A stretch of 64,000 nt of DNA, taken from Melitaea cinxia (lineage: Eukaryota > Arthropoda > Insecta > Lepidoptera > Nymphalidae). The stretch covers positions 14,033,210-14,097,209 of the forward strand of contig NC_059398.1 in assembly GCF_905220565.1 (NCBI RefSeq), in the 5' to 3' direction. Within the stretch, counting starts at the first letter, position 1. The number at the start of each line of letters is the position of its first letter. The position numbers and the translations under genes are program-made. The notes beneath the pieces are model-generated. The model was not told the origin of the DNA. It made no database searches and saw nothing but the letters and a program-made list of their open reading frames with translations. Below, piece after piece: positions 13,301 through 23,905 of the stretch.

Positions 13301-14544
13301 ATTCTTGTATATATAATCTGAATCTCGGAAAAGGCTCCAACGATTTTCATAAAATTTAGTATGCAGGGCATTTCGGGGGAGATAAATAAATCTACTATCG
13401 ATTATTATTTTTCCTTTTTTTTTCTAATTGCACTCGTTATTTTTATTTAATAATGTATGTAAAATCAAAAAATATTATTCATATTTCATCATTATTATTT
13501 TTTAATTTTTTTTAATTTTTGATTTTTTATATTTATTTATATTTTATATCATTTTCGGTAAAAAAAAAAAATTGCATCTAGGTAGGTCTAGGTAATAGTA
13601 AATATGATTTCCAAAAAACACGGTTTACTAAAAATACCGAGCTAAGCTCGGTTACCCATGTACTCTAATATTATATGACACTGTACGAGTATAGGACGCT
13701 TATGAAATATTTCTTTTCGTTATTTGCCTTTGATCTGTACTTTGATATAACATAAATAAAAATAAACAAAAATTGTATCTGCTATTAAATCTAAATTTAC
13801 TTTAGGTGCTCATATTTAACTGTCCTCCGTTGAAATGATCACTTACCAGTAAGATATATCTTCAACTAAAGCGGATGTAAGCGATGATTTTGTTGCCTCA
13901 AATGAGTATTGTTTTGCCCATCTTAGAGAGGATAATTCTTCGTCCTTGACTAAAAAAAAATCAATTCTTATTAATAAGTGCAATGTTTTATGAAACATTA
14001 AGAGATGTCTGTCTAAAGTAGAGTACAGATTAAAATTACGTTTTGTTAAAAAAATTGTCCTTTTTCTAAAAGCAGAAACAGTTTCTCTAAACAAAATTGA
14101 ATTTTGTTAAAAATATAGTTGTTATTAAAATAAAGTTAGTTAAAAAAATAAAGTTTTGTTAAAAATATAGTTGTTATTATAATAATTAATTATATAAGTC
14201 TGTGTAAAATTAGATTATTTCTCGAATTTTTCTTTTTTTATTACTGACACTGTCGTATGAAAGATGTGATCCTTTGGGAAGACTTTTGAATGTAGACACC
14301 CTTCCGTTACCTCACCTGTATGCGAGTACATACTACAAATAGCTTAAAATATAAGATATTTTTTGAAGATTAAGATTTTTTTTAAAATGTTTTATGTAAA
14401 TGTATACGTACTTAAACGTTTAATATGATAAATGACTTATAATTAAAAAAAAACAACTTCAATTAAAATTAAAACCAACTTACTGGATTTTGCTGCCGCT
14501 GTAGCGGCGAGTAAAAATAATATTTTCAGTTTTATTAAAAACAT
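7326..14544 (-). CDS. 26-29-p: 26/29-kDa-type cysteine proteinase (papain family C1A), 14 exons
   Basis: This is a secreted or lysosomal endopeptidase. Exons, 5' to 3': 14484-14544, 13847-13949, 12966-13065, 12065-12188, 11044-11173, 10682-10794, 10221-10302, 10060-10140, 9740-9969, 9434-9560, 9173-9278, 8967-9056, 8139-8233, 7326-7506. All introns are GT-AG and all phases agree; the sum is 1623 bases, 540 residues. Residues 1-20 (MFLIKLKILFLLAATAAAKS) hold a signal peptide. An N-terminal region of about 200 residues precedes an I29-like propeptide (FEMYKDAHNKQY, RRKIFEKNLR, LGINKFTDQTPEE). The mature enzyme starts near residue 325 (LPKQYDLR). Active site: DQEDCGSCW with Cys349, LNHEVTLVGYG with His488 and NSWG with Asn508. 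The long N-terminal region is typical of 26/29-kDa proteinases (Drosophila 26-29-p, about 550 residues) and absent from ordinary cathepsins L. No break was seen. The family assignment rests on remembered motifs, not a search. Confidence 0.9.
7540..7709 (+). repeat. RTE-like LINE 3'-end fragment (intron 13)
   Basis: It aligns by eye with 51810-51972: GGCAAACGCAG..GTAGGACG, then a degraded RPP..RW-type coding stretch, CTACGTAAGATTGC, and the tail TTGTCCAGCAGTG..AATAGGCTGA. The pattern is the C-terminal end and 3' tail of RTE-clade LINE ORFs in Lepidoptera (recollection). It lies between exons 13 and 14 of the proteinase gene, antisense to it. Confidence 0.65.
8139..8233 (-). other. Proteinase exon 13 (start of the His region)
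   Basis: An example of the splice evidence. The acceptor TTTTTAG precedes GTTGCGTTAG and the donor GTAAGT follows CCTAGTTG. The peptide VALVNHGPLSVSID is a typical papain-family strand leading to the active-site His encoded in exon 14. The last two bases (TG) join C of exon 14 to form a Cys codon. Confidence 0.85.
8282..8414. mobile_element. MITE-like element with 26-27-bp terminal inverted repeats (intron 12)
   Basis: The left arm at 8282-8308 (AGAAAGCAATGGCTAAATAT..) and right arm at 8389-8414 (..ATATTTGGCCATTGCTTCT) are near-perfect reverse complements flanking about 80 bp of unrelated sequence. It has no coding capacity. A target duplication is not clear. Confidence 0.65.
8700..8825 (+). 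repeat. Dispersed-repeat fragment related to family F (intron 12)
   Basis: It contains TCCGCGTGGAATTGTGCC, reminiscent of the family F head (TTCGTCCGCGTGGAATTTG at 23590-23612), followed by a GC-richer stretch (CACCAGCCCTCTTGTCACCA) that looks unlike the surrounding intron. I infer a degraded transposable-element fragment. Confidence 0.4.
10442..10656 (-). mobile_element. Family A SINE, 5'-truncated, in intron 6
   Basis: A 215-bp copy that starts, as written on the plus strand, with ATTACAGCCTATACAGTCCA and runs to the CGCCATCGGTCGGCTT box; the remaining third of the 326-bp unit is missing. A perfect 14-bp duplication CTTAAATAATATAC flanks it (10428-10441 and 10657-10670). That points to target-primed insertion with 5' truncation. 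Confidence 0.85.
11246..11430 (+). repeat. Family C repeat fragment (intron 4)
   Basis: CTCCCCCTAGGAGCTTTGGTCACTT and the following CTCACCACAGGAACA, plus ACTTCCCCAGTTGGGCTATTC, match the 3' half of the family C copy at 61712-61995. It is diverged. Confidence 0.6.
12570..12756. repeat. Family I dispersed repeat (intron 3)
   Basis: It contains CTTCTAAACTACTTAACCGA and TTTTAATCAAATTTGCA and ends in AGTTCGCCAGGCCAGCTAG. I recall this type as common in Lepidoptera. The CTGGCC..AACTT edge resembles the CTAGCTGACCCCGCAAACG heads of family E in reverse. Confidence 0.5.
13285..13690 (+). repeat. Family J repeat (intron 2)
   Basis: It starts with AAGCAATTCTTGTATATATA and AATCTGAATCTCGGAAA and ends with ATACCGAGCTAAGCTCGGTTA near 13650. 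Its reverse complement matches the larger copy at 16862-17765. This copy lacks the tRNA-like segment. The palindrome ACCGAGCT-A-AGCTCGGT is conserved in both. Confidence 0.7.
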
Positions 14545-14594
14545 TACAACGAACGGTTCACGAAACTCCCGTATAATAAAATAATCCAAAAATA

Positions 14595-14605
14595 CCTTTT
14601 ATATA
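14595..14605 (-). promoter_or_regulatory. TATA box of the cysteine proteinase gene
   Basis: The minus strand reads TATATAAAAGG. The downstream edge is 50 bases from the ATG at 14544-14542, which leaves room for a start site about 30 bases downstream and a short leader. No clear initiator is seen. Confidence 0.6.
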
Positions 14606-16045
14606 TAGAAACGTAATCAGCTCCAGGAATTAATTAATCACAAACAATGGAAACGAGCTTAATGTGGATAAGCTTATATTTTTAGACCGATACAAAAAAC
14701 AATAAAGATAAAAATTTCAAAAAATCCATATGTATAAAAAATAATAATGCTGAGCTGTTAAAATTTAACTATAGGTAAGTATAGATAGGTAAGATATTTT
14801 TAGATCAGGAATAAATATTTACACACGTAGGATAAAGTTTCACTGTAGGTAAAGAATAGAAGAATAGGTTATGAATAGCAGATCGAAATGGCTAATTGTA
14901 CCAAATAGCACCATATTCTCAAAGTATATTGTTATGAAGTAGTATAATTGTATTTCGTAAAGTGAGAGAATAGGATCAGGAATTTTTTTTTCTTCTCATC
15001 TATTCTTTGGCTTGCTTCTGTCCTGAAAGTTTTGACCTATTTCATACGCCTGTTTATTTCCTTCAATAATATTTTTGATTAATTAAATTTTAAAAGCTGA
15101 ATAATAAATTACGCCTATAATGAGATTTTATGATACAAAATTAATTAATACAAAGGGTACACAATAATTAACCTTGCAAGAGACTTTAATAAGACGTTTT
15201 TCCATAAAGATTCACTTACTTTCAGAATTTCCTTATGAAAAATAAATGTTTATTTAAAGATGATTTCATAAATATTTATAAGTGTTAATTATGGTCGAAT
15301 AGTGCGGAATCTATATTATTACTTTAGTCTCATTAAATATTATCTAAAAATTAAGCTATTTAAATTTAACGAATTTTACTGATTTCCAATCACTGCTATT
15401 ATCAAAAATGAAGTTGATATAAAACAAAAATAATTAGATTATTATAATACGAGAGTAAATACATTAATTGAAGAGATACATTTTGTTTTTTTAATGACAA
15501 CGGGACGACTTTTCTAAATTATAATTGCGTCATAAAAGATAATTTGGCTACGATTACCAATGCGGAAGCATCATTGAGTTAAATTAAGAAATTAATTAAG
15601 GAACGGATATTGGTCGCAATATAAAAAAAATACTTCGATACGCGTGTTTTCGAAAGATGAAGAAATTGGGCGCTAGGGACCTACTTTAATTAGATACTTG
15701 CCACCTGCCTATTACAGCCTTGGCAGACAAAAGACACCCATCAATAATTTAGCTTCCGTCTAGAATTATACGGTGTCTATCAAAATTTTCTTATAAATAC
15801 TTATGTCTTACATTAGTACATTCGAGATGATAAGGGAAATAAAGTAGCCTATTTCAAAGTTATAAGTTGGTCTTTCTAGATTTGCTCAATTTTGCAATTG
15901 CGTTCGGACGTCAGTAATCCTGTGAAGACAAATCTTTAGGTTAATATAATTTACTTGTAACAACCAGAGAGACCTGCATACATACTTTTTTTATTTATAT
16001 TAATTGGTTAATGAGTTTTATATCGCTGTAGCTTTTGAATTAAAC
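14606..16045. other. Intergenic AT-rich DNA upstream of the proteinase gene
   Basis: No gene or repeat was recognised. Any distal control elements of the proteinase gene would lie here, but none can be named. Confidence 0.5.
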
Positions 16046-16200
16046 GTTGGCCACACCAGCAGTTTATGCAGGACAGCGCCAATTTATACGAATGCGCTTG
16101 CAGATAGTTTCGTCGACCAACTTAATTTATAGACGACTAAACTATCAGGCGATTATAGGTCTATAGTCTGCGTGGGCTTTGAACGTCCCACTACCGCAAT
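16046..16200. repeat. GC-richer segment with imperfect palindrome
   Basis: ATAGTTTCGTCG and CGACTAAACTAT form an imperfect hairpin at about 16106-16147 inside a segment of higher GC than its flanks. The end GGTCTATAGTCTGCGTGGGC looks like a degraded dispersed element. The class is unknown. Confidence 0.3.
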
Positions 16201-16861
16201 AAATTGCTTTGCGTGCTCACGAATGTTTCTATTACCTAATTAATTACATTTGCTCCAGAATAATTTCTCTACATTCCCCTTTCCGAGTAATGGGATTAGG
16301 TGTTAGAGTTATTAATAAACTTCGCAAGATACAATAAATTAGTTTCCATTTAAAACCTTTTTATCTTAGTGTTCGTGTTTTGTTTCTAGAACTATTCATG
16401 ATTTCGTTTTAATTTATATTACCTGATAAATGTTGTAAGAGTACACATTTTGTACTTATCTATAGTCCAAGAGCTTCTAATCTGGGAGTATATTCAACGT
16501 GGCATTTTGCATCACTGTGAATAATTGCTTTAGGTAAATTACTAGAGTTATAGCTGTACTCACATGTCCTTTATCAAGTTACAATAATTTAGTATCAAAT
16601 AAATGTTTAAATTTATAATTATAGACAATTTTCATACGACACAGAGAAACTTAAAAAATACCTCAATTATATAATGTAGTTCGTAGATTCAGGTTATTTA
16701 TTTATTTGAAAGGCACTCTACATACCTATACAAAATTTAAAATTAATCAAAATATGATATAATAATGTATCTTATCTGCATATCTCTTACAAGTGTACGT
16801 AACACTTTTAAAAACAGGGATTAAAAAAACATAAATAATTAAAAAATTTGAACTTAAACAG
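16201..16861. other. AT-rich non-coding DNA, nothing recognised
   Basis: No gene or repeat family was recognised. Confidence 0.5.
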
Positions 16862-17658
16862 TACAGTAATATATGACAGTACTGGGTGACCTAGCTTAGC
16901 TCGGTATTTTTTTAGTAAATCGTGTTTTTTGTCAAAAAAAAATAATAATTGAATAATAATAATGATAAAATATGAAAAATATTTGGCGATTTTACCGACA
17001 TAATAATAAAAAATAAGAACTGGCTATTTAAATAAAAAATAACGAGTACTAGTCCAAAAAAAAAGAAGAAATAATAATCGATCTGGAAATTTGAGGATTT
17101 GAACCGTGGTCTTTTTGGTCGATCGCGACGGACCGATTTCCCACCTGAGCGCGACCACCGCGAAATTTACCATCGTATTCTAATACGAATTACATATTTA
17201 TAAAATATGAATAATATTTTCATTACTGACAAATATAAAATATATAAATAAATATAAATAATCAAAAATAAAAAATAATTAAAAAATAATGATAAAATAT
17301 GAATAATATTTTTCGATTTTACCGACATAATAATAAAAAATAAGAACTGCCTATTTAAATAAAAAATAACGAGTGCAATTAGAAAAAAAAAAGGAAAAAA
17401 TATTTGATCAGGAACAAGGGGATTTGAACCATGATCTTCTCAGTTGATCCCGACCGGCCGATTTCCAACCGACCTATTACAACTTTATGGACAGTTGCGA
17501 AATTTACCTTCGTATTTTAACGATATTTTTTCACTCCCTAAAAACAAGGGTAAAACGACATTTTCTAAAAATGAATCCTAGCTAGATGGATTTATCTACC
17601 CCGAAACCTCCTATATACTAAATTTTATAAAAATCGTTGGAGCCGTTTCCGAGATTCA

Positions 17659-17710
<52 letters not shown>

Positions 17711-17765
17711 CTTACGAGCAATTCTTGCATATATATATATATATATATATACAAGAATTGCTCGT
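16862..17765 (-). repeat. Family J repeat, long copy with internal duplication and tRNA-like boxes
   Basis: Two direct copies of a segment (ATAATGATAAAATATGA.. to ..AAATAAAAAATAACGAGT) lie at about 16963-17047 and 17288-17375. Each is followed by a tRNA-like stretch whose reverse complement has the B box GGTTCAAATCC (17095-17105 and 17420-17430). The first also has an A-box-like GCGCTCAGGTGG about 45 bases away. The unit then runs through GAAACGGCTCCAACG to an AT microsatellite. I infer a composite tRNA-derived element. Confidence 0.6.
17660..17760. repeat. AT microsatellite with flanking 13-bp inverted repeat
   Basis: (AT)n runs occupy about 17662-17706 and 17731-17750. CGAGCAATTCTTG and CAAGAATTGCTCG flank the second run as an exact inverted repeat, so the end motif of family J is present twice, head to head. 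Confidence 0.75.
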
Positions 17766-20700
17766 TTAATAGTATAAGATTAGATTAATACAATTCAATA
17801 TTTGTAACATTAAAAAAATAGTGACACCTTATCATCGTAACAAAAATTTTAGTTAATACAATTAAAAATCACGTCACTAAAAAGCTTTGAGTAAACAGAG
17901 GAATTATAGTGACTGATATCTGAAATAAGTACGTTTTATTAGCTTCCTGAGTGCACGAGTCTGTTAAGCTATTAGATGTATATTGTACAGCCAAGCGTAT
18001 TTCAAAAGCTTTATAGGTATTTTACGCTCATAGTAGTGCGTAAACCGCTTAGACATAATTCAGTGCACATACGTTGACTTCCCGTAACGACGCTATTTAT
18101 ATTTTAATACCCTTTTATAGTTCCTTAACTATCTAGAAATACTGCTTTTATTTTAGATGAGGCATTGTTTAAAATGTAACGGTTTTGTTAGTAATGTTTA
18201 ATTTTTCGCAATTAATATAATTTAAAGTTACTGCAAATGAAAGATAAGGACAAATTCATAACCCACTAAGTATTTATGTGTCGTAAATATATCCATTTTT
18301 CCTTTTGCTTAAGTTAAAAAAAACATTCGTAGTAACAACACAAGTAATTATTTTTTATATAGTAAGTAAACTTATAATACATTACTTTATTCTTCTAGAT
18401 ATCTCTTTCGTATTTATTAAATTATATATTTTGTGTACGCAATAAGTTTCTAAAATGTTTTAAGTTTTCTTTTTAGACACATGATAGTCTAATAAATTAC
18501 TATACAAAGATTGACAACTACTGAAATCCTATTCATATATAATAATAATTTAAAATTATTTGTTGCGACTACCTTAAAAACTGCGTATTGTAATTTATTG
18601 GTTTAATGTTGGAAACCTGTATTCAGTATTGTATCTACTGGTGGTCCTGAAATAAATAAAATAAAAAATTCCTTTCATTACTTAAGATATAAACATTAAT
18701 TTTACAATGACATTCAGTAGTGATAACAGCCATTAGCATGATAAATTAATATTAGATATCATAAACATGGAAAGGGTAAATTATCAAAGAGCTCAATTAA
18801 AATTATAGCACAGTAATAAATTAGATAATTTTGTAAAATTGTTAAATCTTACTTTTAGTAAAGAATTCGATTTTGTTACCAACAATCTATGGGACTAATT
18901 AACTCTATCGAATAATGGATGGTGATCTTAATTAACTCTGGTGGAGTCTGGAGCCTGCCAGATTAAACCAACGGGAGTTTGTTTGCACGCGAGTTTTATT
19001 AATCGATGGTGTCCAATAACCGCTGAGTTTTACACTTTTTTATACTTTTAAGTTTACAATAAATATATTATCTGGGCTGGAGAAAAAATATTGAGACCTT
19101 ACTATTAAAATTTGGATTCTGAAATGGTAATAATAAATTTTTATAAAATAAAAAGAGTGACATAATAATTTTTACACAGTATTTAATATTTTGTCTTTCG
19201 GCCATTTTAGTGACGAAATAATCAAGGTTAGGTAAGAGTCACAAATTCGTGTCTGATTTAGAAACAAAATGAATGTTCATAAATAAGGTTACGAAAAATT
19301 ATATATCCCCTGCAATCCAATGATTACTACAAATTGAACACCTGCCGTTTTGATATGGCGAGCAGTTTAATAAGTTTCCTTGCAATAAATCATACTTAAT
19401 CGAGGCTATAACTCCAGTAACTAGATCTGCTGCGTTTATCTAAATTAAGTAACGTTCAGATTTCTGTTGTTAGGATCGATAATTTAACAATGTTAAATAC
19501 TTTTGGAATGTCAAAATTATTCTTTAAACAAATTTAGTGCTGATATATTTCAATTTATAAATTTATAGCTATTAAATTTAAACATAATTACTACAGACGC
19601 TAGAGCAATTAGAGAAGTTACCCCTTATTTGAACTCGAGACGGTTCTTCTAATATTTACGTGTTCTATTCCCCGGGGCAACAGTTCAGCAAAGCAACTAT
19701 TAAGAAGTTTACGTCACTATACATTTAAAACACTATTATTTGAGTTATATTATTTGTCGACATTATAAATGGTCGTCACCATCTCTGATCTGATGTCATC
19801 CAATGTAGATAGTTTAAAGTTTGCTTTTGATATTCGTATTAAATGGAAATATTTATATTTGAATCTAGCAACGCTTTATCGTTTATTTATTTATGTAAAT
19901 AGAGACACCTGCCTCAGAATCTCTTTCGTTATTTGAAAGTTTCTACACTATATTTACTTTCATTATTGAGTTCAATTTTTTTTTTGTACATATTGGAATA
20001 CTTCATAAAATAAAACATGTTTTCTCATAAGGTCTTGATGGTCGTTGTGTTTACTTTTACGTGATACCCAAAGTCATGAAATTAATAATGAAATACGAAA
20101 ATGAATGAATGACTGTTTGTATGTCTAGGTATTCACTAAAATAATTTTTGAATAATATATAATATCACATATGATTTGTAAAATAGTGTGTTTCATTTTG
20201 TAACTAATACTTTTGTTGGTGGTATAATACTTTTGGTATGTGTGTTAAGACAGATTGCTTTTTGTTTCAAATTTATTGATAATATGAGTTTTTAATTTCA
20301 TATACAGTATATATTACTATCTTGTAGCGTCTGAGGGTTTCTAATAGAAAGGTGTTCGATACCAGCTGTAGTTTCTAGTTATCGTTAAATTACATTCAGA
20401 TGCAGGTGCGAGGGTAAAATATGCGGCAAACCTAGCCGTTCCGCTGTAACTTTGCTTTAGGAATTTAGATTTGTTCTTAGAGCATTGACACACTGGCAAT
20501 TCTTGCAGTTTTGCCATAGAAATTATTAATTTACTAATAATATAATAGATAAAATTTCTGAAATGTCGATAAGCTCTCTTACAATGTGAAAAATAATTTG
20601 ATTAATACCGGTTTGCTATTTAAATTTTAATTAAATGTAAAGTTCGTATATGTATACGTTTATTTTATAATATGCAAGATTTAGTCACACGCTTACCAAA

Positions 20701-22374
20701 AATATTATTTAATTTTATACAAAATTATTGTAGCAACCGTAATATGGAAATCTTATTATGGTTTCTACGTTAATTTAACTTTATTGTTGTTCTTTATATG
20801 TCATTATGATTGTAAAAATGTCAATTGATAAAGACAATTATATAATTATGTTTTATGTTTGACTTATCTTTGCTGCCTGTGTGGCCTTAACCTAAGGCTT
20901 GGGTTATGTTATCGTCTCGAACCCAGTCTGACCGTTATATGTCGACTCAGAGCACGGTAAATGAAACTTATACGACTACTGGAAGGATCCGTAGGTAATC
21001 AAAACCTTTTTCATTTTATTTCTTATTTATGTAAAAATTTCAATTTACACTAATTTATGACTATTTTTATTCTTTACTATATTGTGACTTTCTATTCATT
21101 ATCTTTAACTGATGTTTTAAAGTAATGTGATTGCGACTGAAAGTTTCCTAGTTAAGCAAAGGCTTTGTAATTTGATAAAGGTTTTTGCACAATTACGAAG
21201 TACAAAGTACAAAAATATTTGGATTTTTAGATATTATTAGATAGAGATTTTGTTCTTACAGACGGATAGTTTTCATAGTTAAAAACGTTATTTTTATAAC
21301 AAAAACAAAAGTTCACTTCATAATTTTTTAACTTTTCAACTTTACTTCTTAACTTAACGATTTTTAATGTTTCTTTTAAGATACAGAACGATAATTAAGA
21401 GTGAGCGGTACTTACTTTTATAAGAAAAAGAGATTAATCCAAGATTTTATTTCTTAAAATCAGTTACTTAAATGTATTCTTACTTATATTCTCTTTAACG
21501 TGTAACAATGTCCCTGGAATGAATAGATAAACTTTTATGGCCTTAGGTTCGCCCTTTTATACAGTTTTTATTGTAATAGTTGTGAAGTAAAGTGCTTATC
21601 TATATTAACACAGCGAGGCAAAAGAGTTTGTTTATTTATTTTTATTTTTATTTTGAAGGCTAGTTAGCTACAGTGCCAAATGCTTTTGTTAAGGTGAAGA
21701 GATGGACTTGAATTCTTCACTGCTTCAGTTCTGGTTGAGGTATTAACATGTATCACAATGTATTCAGAAGAATGAACCTTTACTTAAAGAACAGTAAAAA
21801 TAAAGATTTATGTTTTTCTTTACTGTTCATATTTTTCCACATTAATGAACTCTTGGTGAAATGTATCTAAGAAAAAATTATTTCTTGAAATCTGAGCAGC
21901 ATTCGCTCAGATTTGTACCCATGGCTGTATGGTATAGACCCAAATCGGTTTTAAAGTTGCTTTAGTTGAGAGAACTGTGGACTATGTAATATTACCGTAG
22001 GTATAGTATGAACATAATTTAAACAAATTCAAAAGTTAAAAAAATAAATAAATTAAAAAACGGAAAATACTTAACACAAGTAAAATAGCAAGGTAAATTC
22101 TAACTTTACCGAACTAAATAAACCTCACTATGGCATCTATTTAAATCAGACTGGCTCCGGCACGCAAATGCAAATTTCATCTCGATTGGCAGTAAAACCG
22201 CCCTGGTCTCGCTACAAGTTTACTCGGCGAAATAAAATACGGAGATATGAAAAGTAAGTAGCCTTAGCACTAAAGCTAATTGCTTTTTAAACGCATTTAC
22301 TATTTATTATACGTACATTGTTGCTAATACGATATTCATTTGCCGTAATTACAATGAATATGTAAGATTTGTGG
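17766..22374. other. Long stretch without recognised genes
   Basis: 4.6 kb of AT-rich sequence. GC-richer patches at about 18930-19010, 20390-20465 and 20880-21000 show no frame with good splice sites. The octamer ATGCAAAT occurs at 22168-22175 in a GC-richer patch (22140-22245) that ends at a GTAAGT; a promoter or exon there cannot be shown. Confidence 0.4.
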
Positions 22375-22831
22375 CAACGGTGCTGTGCTGTGTGGTTATG
22401 GCAGTACAGAATATAGCCTCTCTTCCCGTGGGTATCGTAAAAGGCGACTAAGGGATAACACAGTTCCACTCCCACCTTGAAACTTAAAAAGCCGACCGAT
22501 GGCCATCCTGACATCATCATGATGACCCATCCAACTGCTGTTTTTGATAGCTATGTGGTTACGGCAGCAATGAATATAGCCACCCCCCTCTCTTCCCGTG
22601 GGTGTCGTAAGAGGCAAGTAAGGGATAACACATTTTCACTACCACCTTGGAACTTAGGTAAAGCGCCGACCGTTTGCGGGATAACCATCCAACTGCTGGC
22701 TTTGAAATACACAGACCGAAGACGGTCAGCAGCGTCTTCGGTGCGACAAAGCCACACCTGCGGTCACCAAGCTGTCTACCCAGCGTGGTGACTATGGGCA
22801 AAACACATGAGAACACGCCATTTTTGGCGCA
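22375..22831 (+). mobile_element. Family A SINE, partial tandem dimer
   Basis: A first 5' part (22375-22550: GTGCTGTGTGGTTATGGCAG through CCATCCAACTGCTG) is followed directly by a second, nearly complete unit from CTATGTGGTTACGGCAG (22551) to TTTTTGGCGCAAACT (22831), where family A sequence stops and family B begins. Confidence 0.75.
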
Positions 22832-23112
22832 AACTAGGAGAAGGATCAGAGATAAATCCACCACGCTGCTCCACTGCGGGTTGAGGGATATATTATGAGT
22901 AACGATCGTTGTCAGGTGTACATAATAACAAACAGGACCGACGGTTTAACATGCTCTCCGAGGCACGGTGGGGAGATTCACAAGGACTAATAACAAGACT
23001 GGAAAGAAATATTTGTATTAACACAAATTACGACTCCGAGCGGGAATCGAACCCGCTACCGTCGGTCGGTCTTTAGGCGCCGCCAACACTGCACACACAC
23101 TATTACACCAGA
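22832..23112 (-). mobile_element. Family B SINE fused to family A
   Basis: It begins with AGGAGAAGGATCAGAG, a position inside family B, with no tail. It runs to a tRNA-like head on the minus strand with B box GGTTCGATTCC (23043-23053) and an A-box-like TGGTGTAATAG near 23100-23111. The junction with family A has no spacer. Confidence 0.75.
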
Positions 23113-23571
23113 GCGAACGTCGGTATGACGGAAATTTAATAACTTTTAATTATAAAATAAAATTTATTAATTTTATTAATCATGTGGTATAGTTATGAAA
23201 ATCGTTAAAACAATTTTGTGCGAGCGTAAAACAGAAAATATTATCAGAAATTTAATTAAAGCGCTGGATAATGTTACCTACTTTATTAATGTGTAGCCCT
23301 GGTTCGTAACGGCAGCTCTAAAGACTATTCGATTTGCGAGACACGGTATAATATTAATATAGATGCTGATAATATGAGTAAAATGTTGCTAGTCATGCTT
23401 CTAAAGATGTATAAGAATAGTTTTCGTTATATTTATTCCCGTTCCTATTGTTAGTAATTCATTTATTAATGCGGATTAATAGCTTCTAATAGTGCCAGAA
23501 TAGCACGGATTAATTCCACTACAATAAAGAAGATAAGAAGAAGATTAATTGAGAGTATTCATTATTGTATT
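23113..23571. other. AT-rich non-coding DNA, nothing recognised
   Basis: No gene or repeat was recognised. Confidence 0.5.
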
Positions 23572-23905
23572 TAATACTAGCAGTGTCCGCGACTTCGTCC
23601 GCGTGGAATTTGACAAAAATGTTATTTTTCAGTTCGCAGAGTTATAAAATAAATAAATGTCTAAAATAAAAGTAGCCTAAGTTACTCCTTATTATATCAG
23701 CTATTTGCCAGTGAAAGTCCTATCAAAATCGGTCCAGCTGTTTCAGAGATTAGCCGGAACAAACAGACAGACAGACAAAAGTTGTAAAAAAATGTTTTTT
23801 GGTATATGTATCGTGTATACATCCGTATGCATTCAGTAAAAAGAGATAATTTTTTTATTTCAAACAGACACTTTAAATTTTTTTTTGTATATATTGTATA
23901 TTAAA
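23572..23905 (+). repeat. Family F dispersed repeat
   Basis: It contains GTCCGCGACTTCGTCCGCGT, GTAGCCTAAGTTACTCCTTA, GCCAGTGAAAGTCC and AAACAGACAGACAGACAAAA. The same order of motifs recurs at 25248-26060. I recall this type as common in Lepidoptera. The transposition class is not evident. Confidence 0.7.

Noticed and set aside
17095..17165. Possible tRNA gene (B box GGTTCAAATCC)
   Set aside because: It has no proper acceptor stem or anticodon arm, and a related segment recurs at 17420-17490 within the same repeat. It is better read as a tRNA-derived part of family J.
20880..21000. Possible tRNA-like or exon sequence in a GC-richer patch
   Set aside because: GGTTCGAGACG on the minus strand lacks the CC of a B box and no A box is at the right distance; no frame with both splice sites was found.
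22287..22898. Cluster of overlapping open frames on both strands
   Set aside because: The sequence is SINE families A and B; the frames arise from GC-rich non-coding SINE sequence and occur in other copies too.
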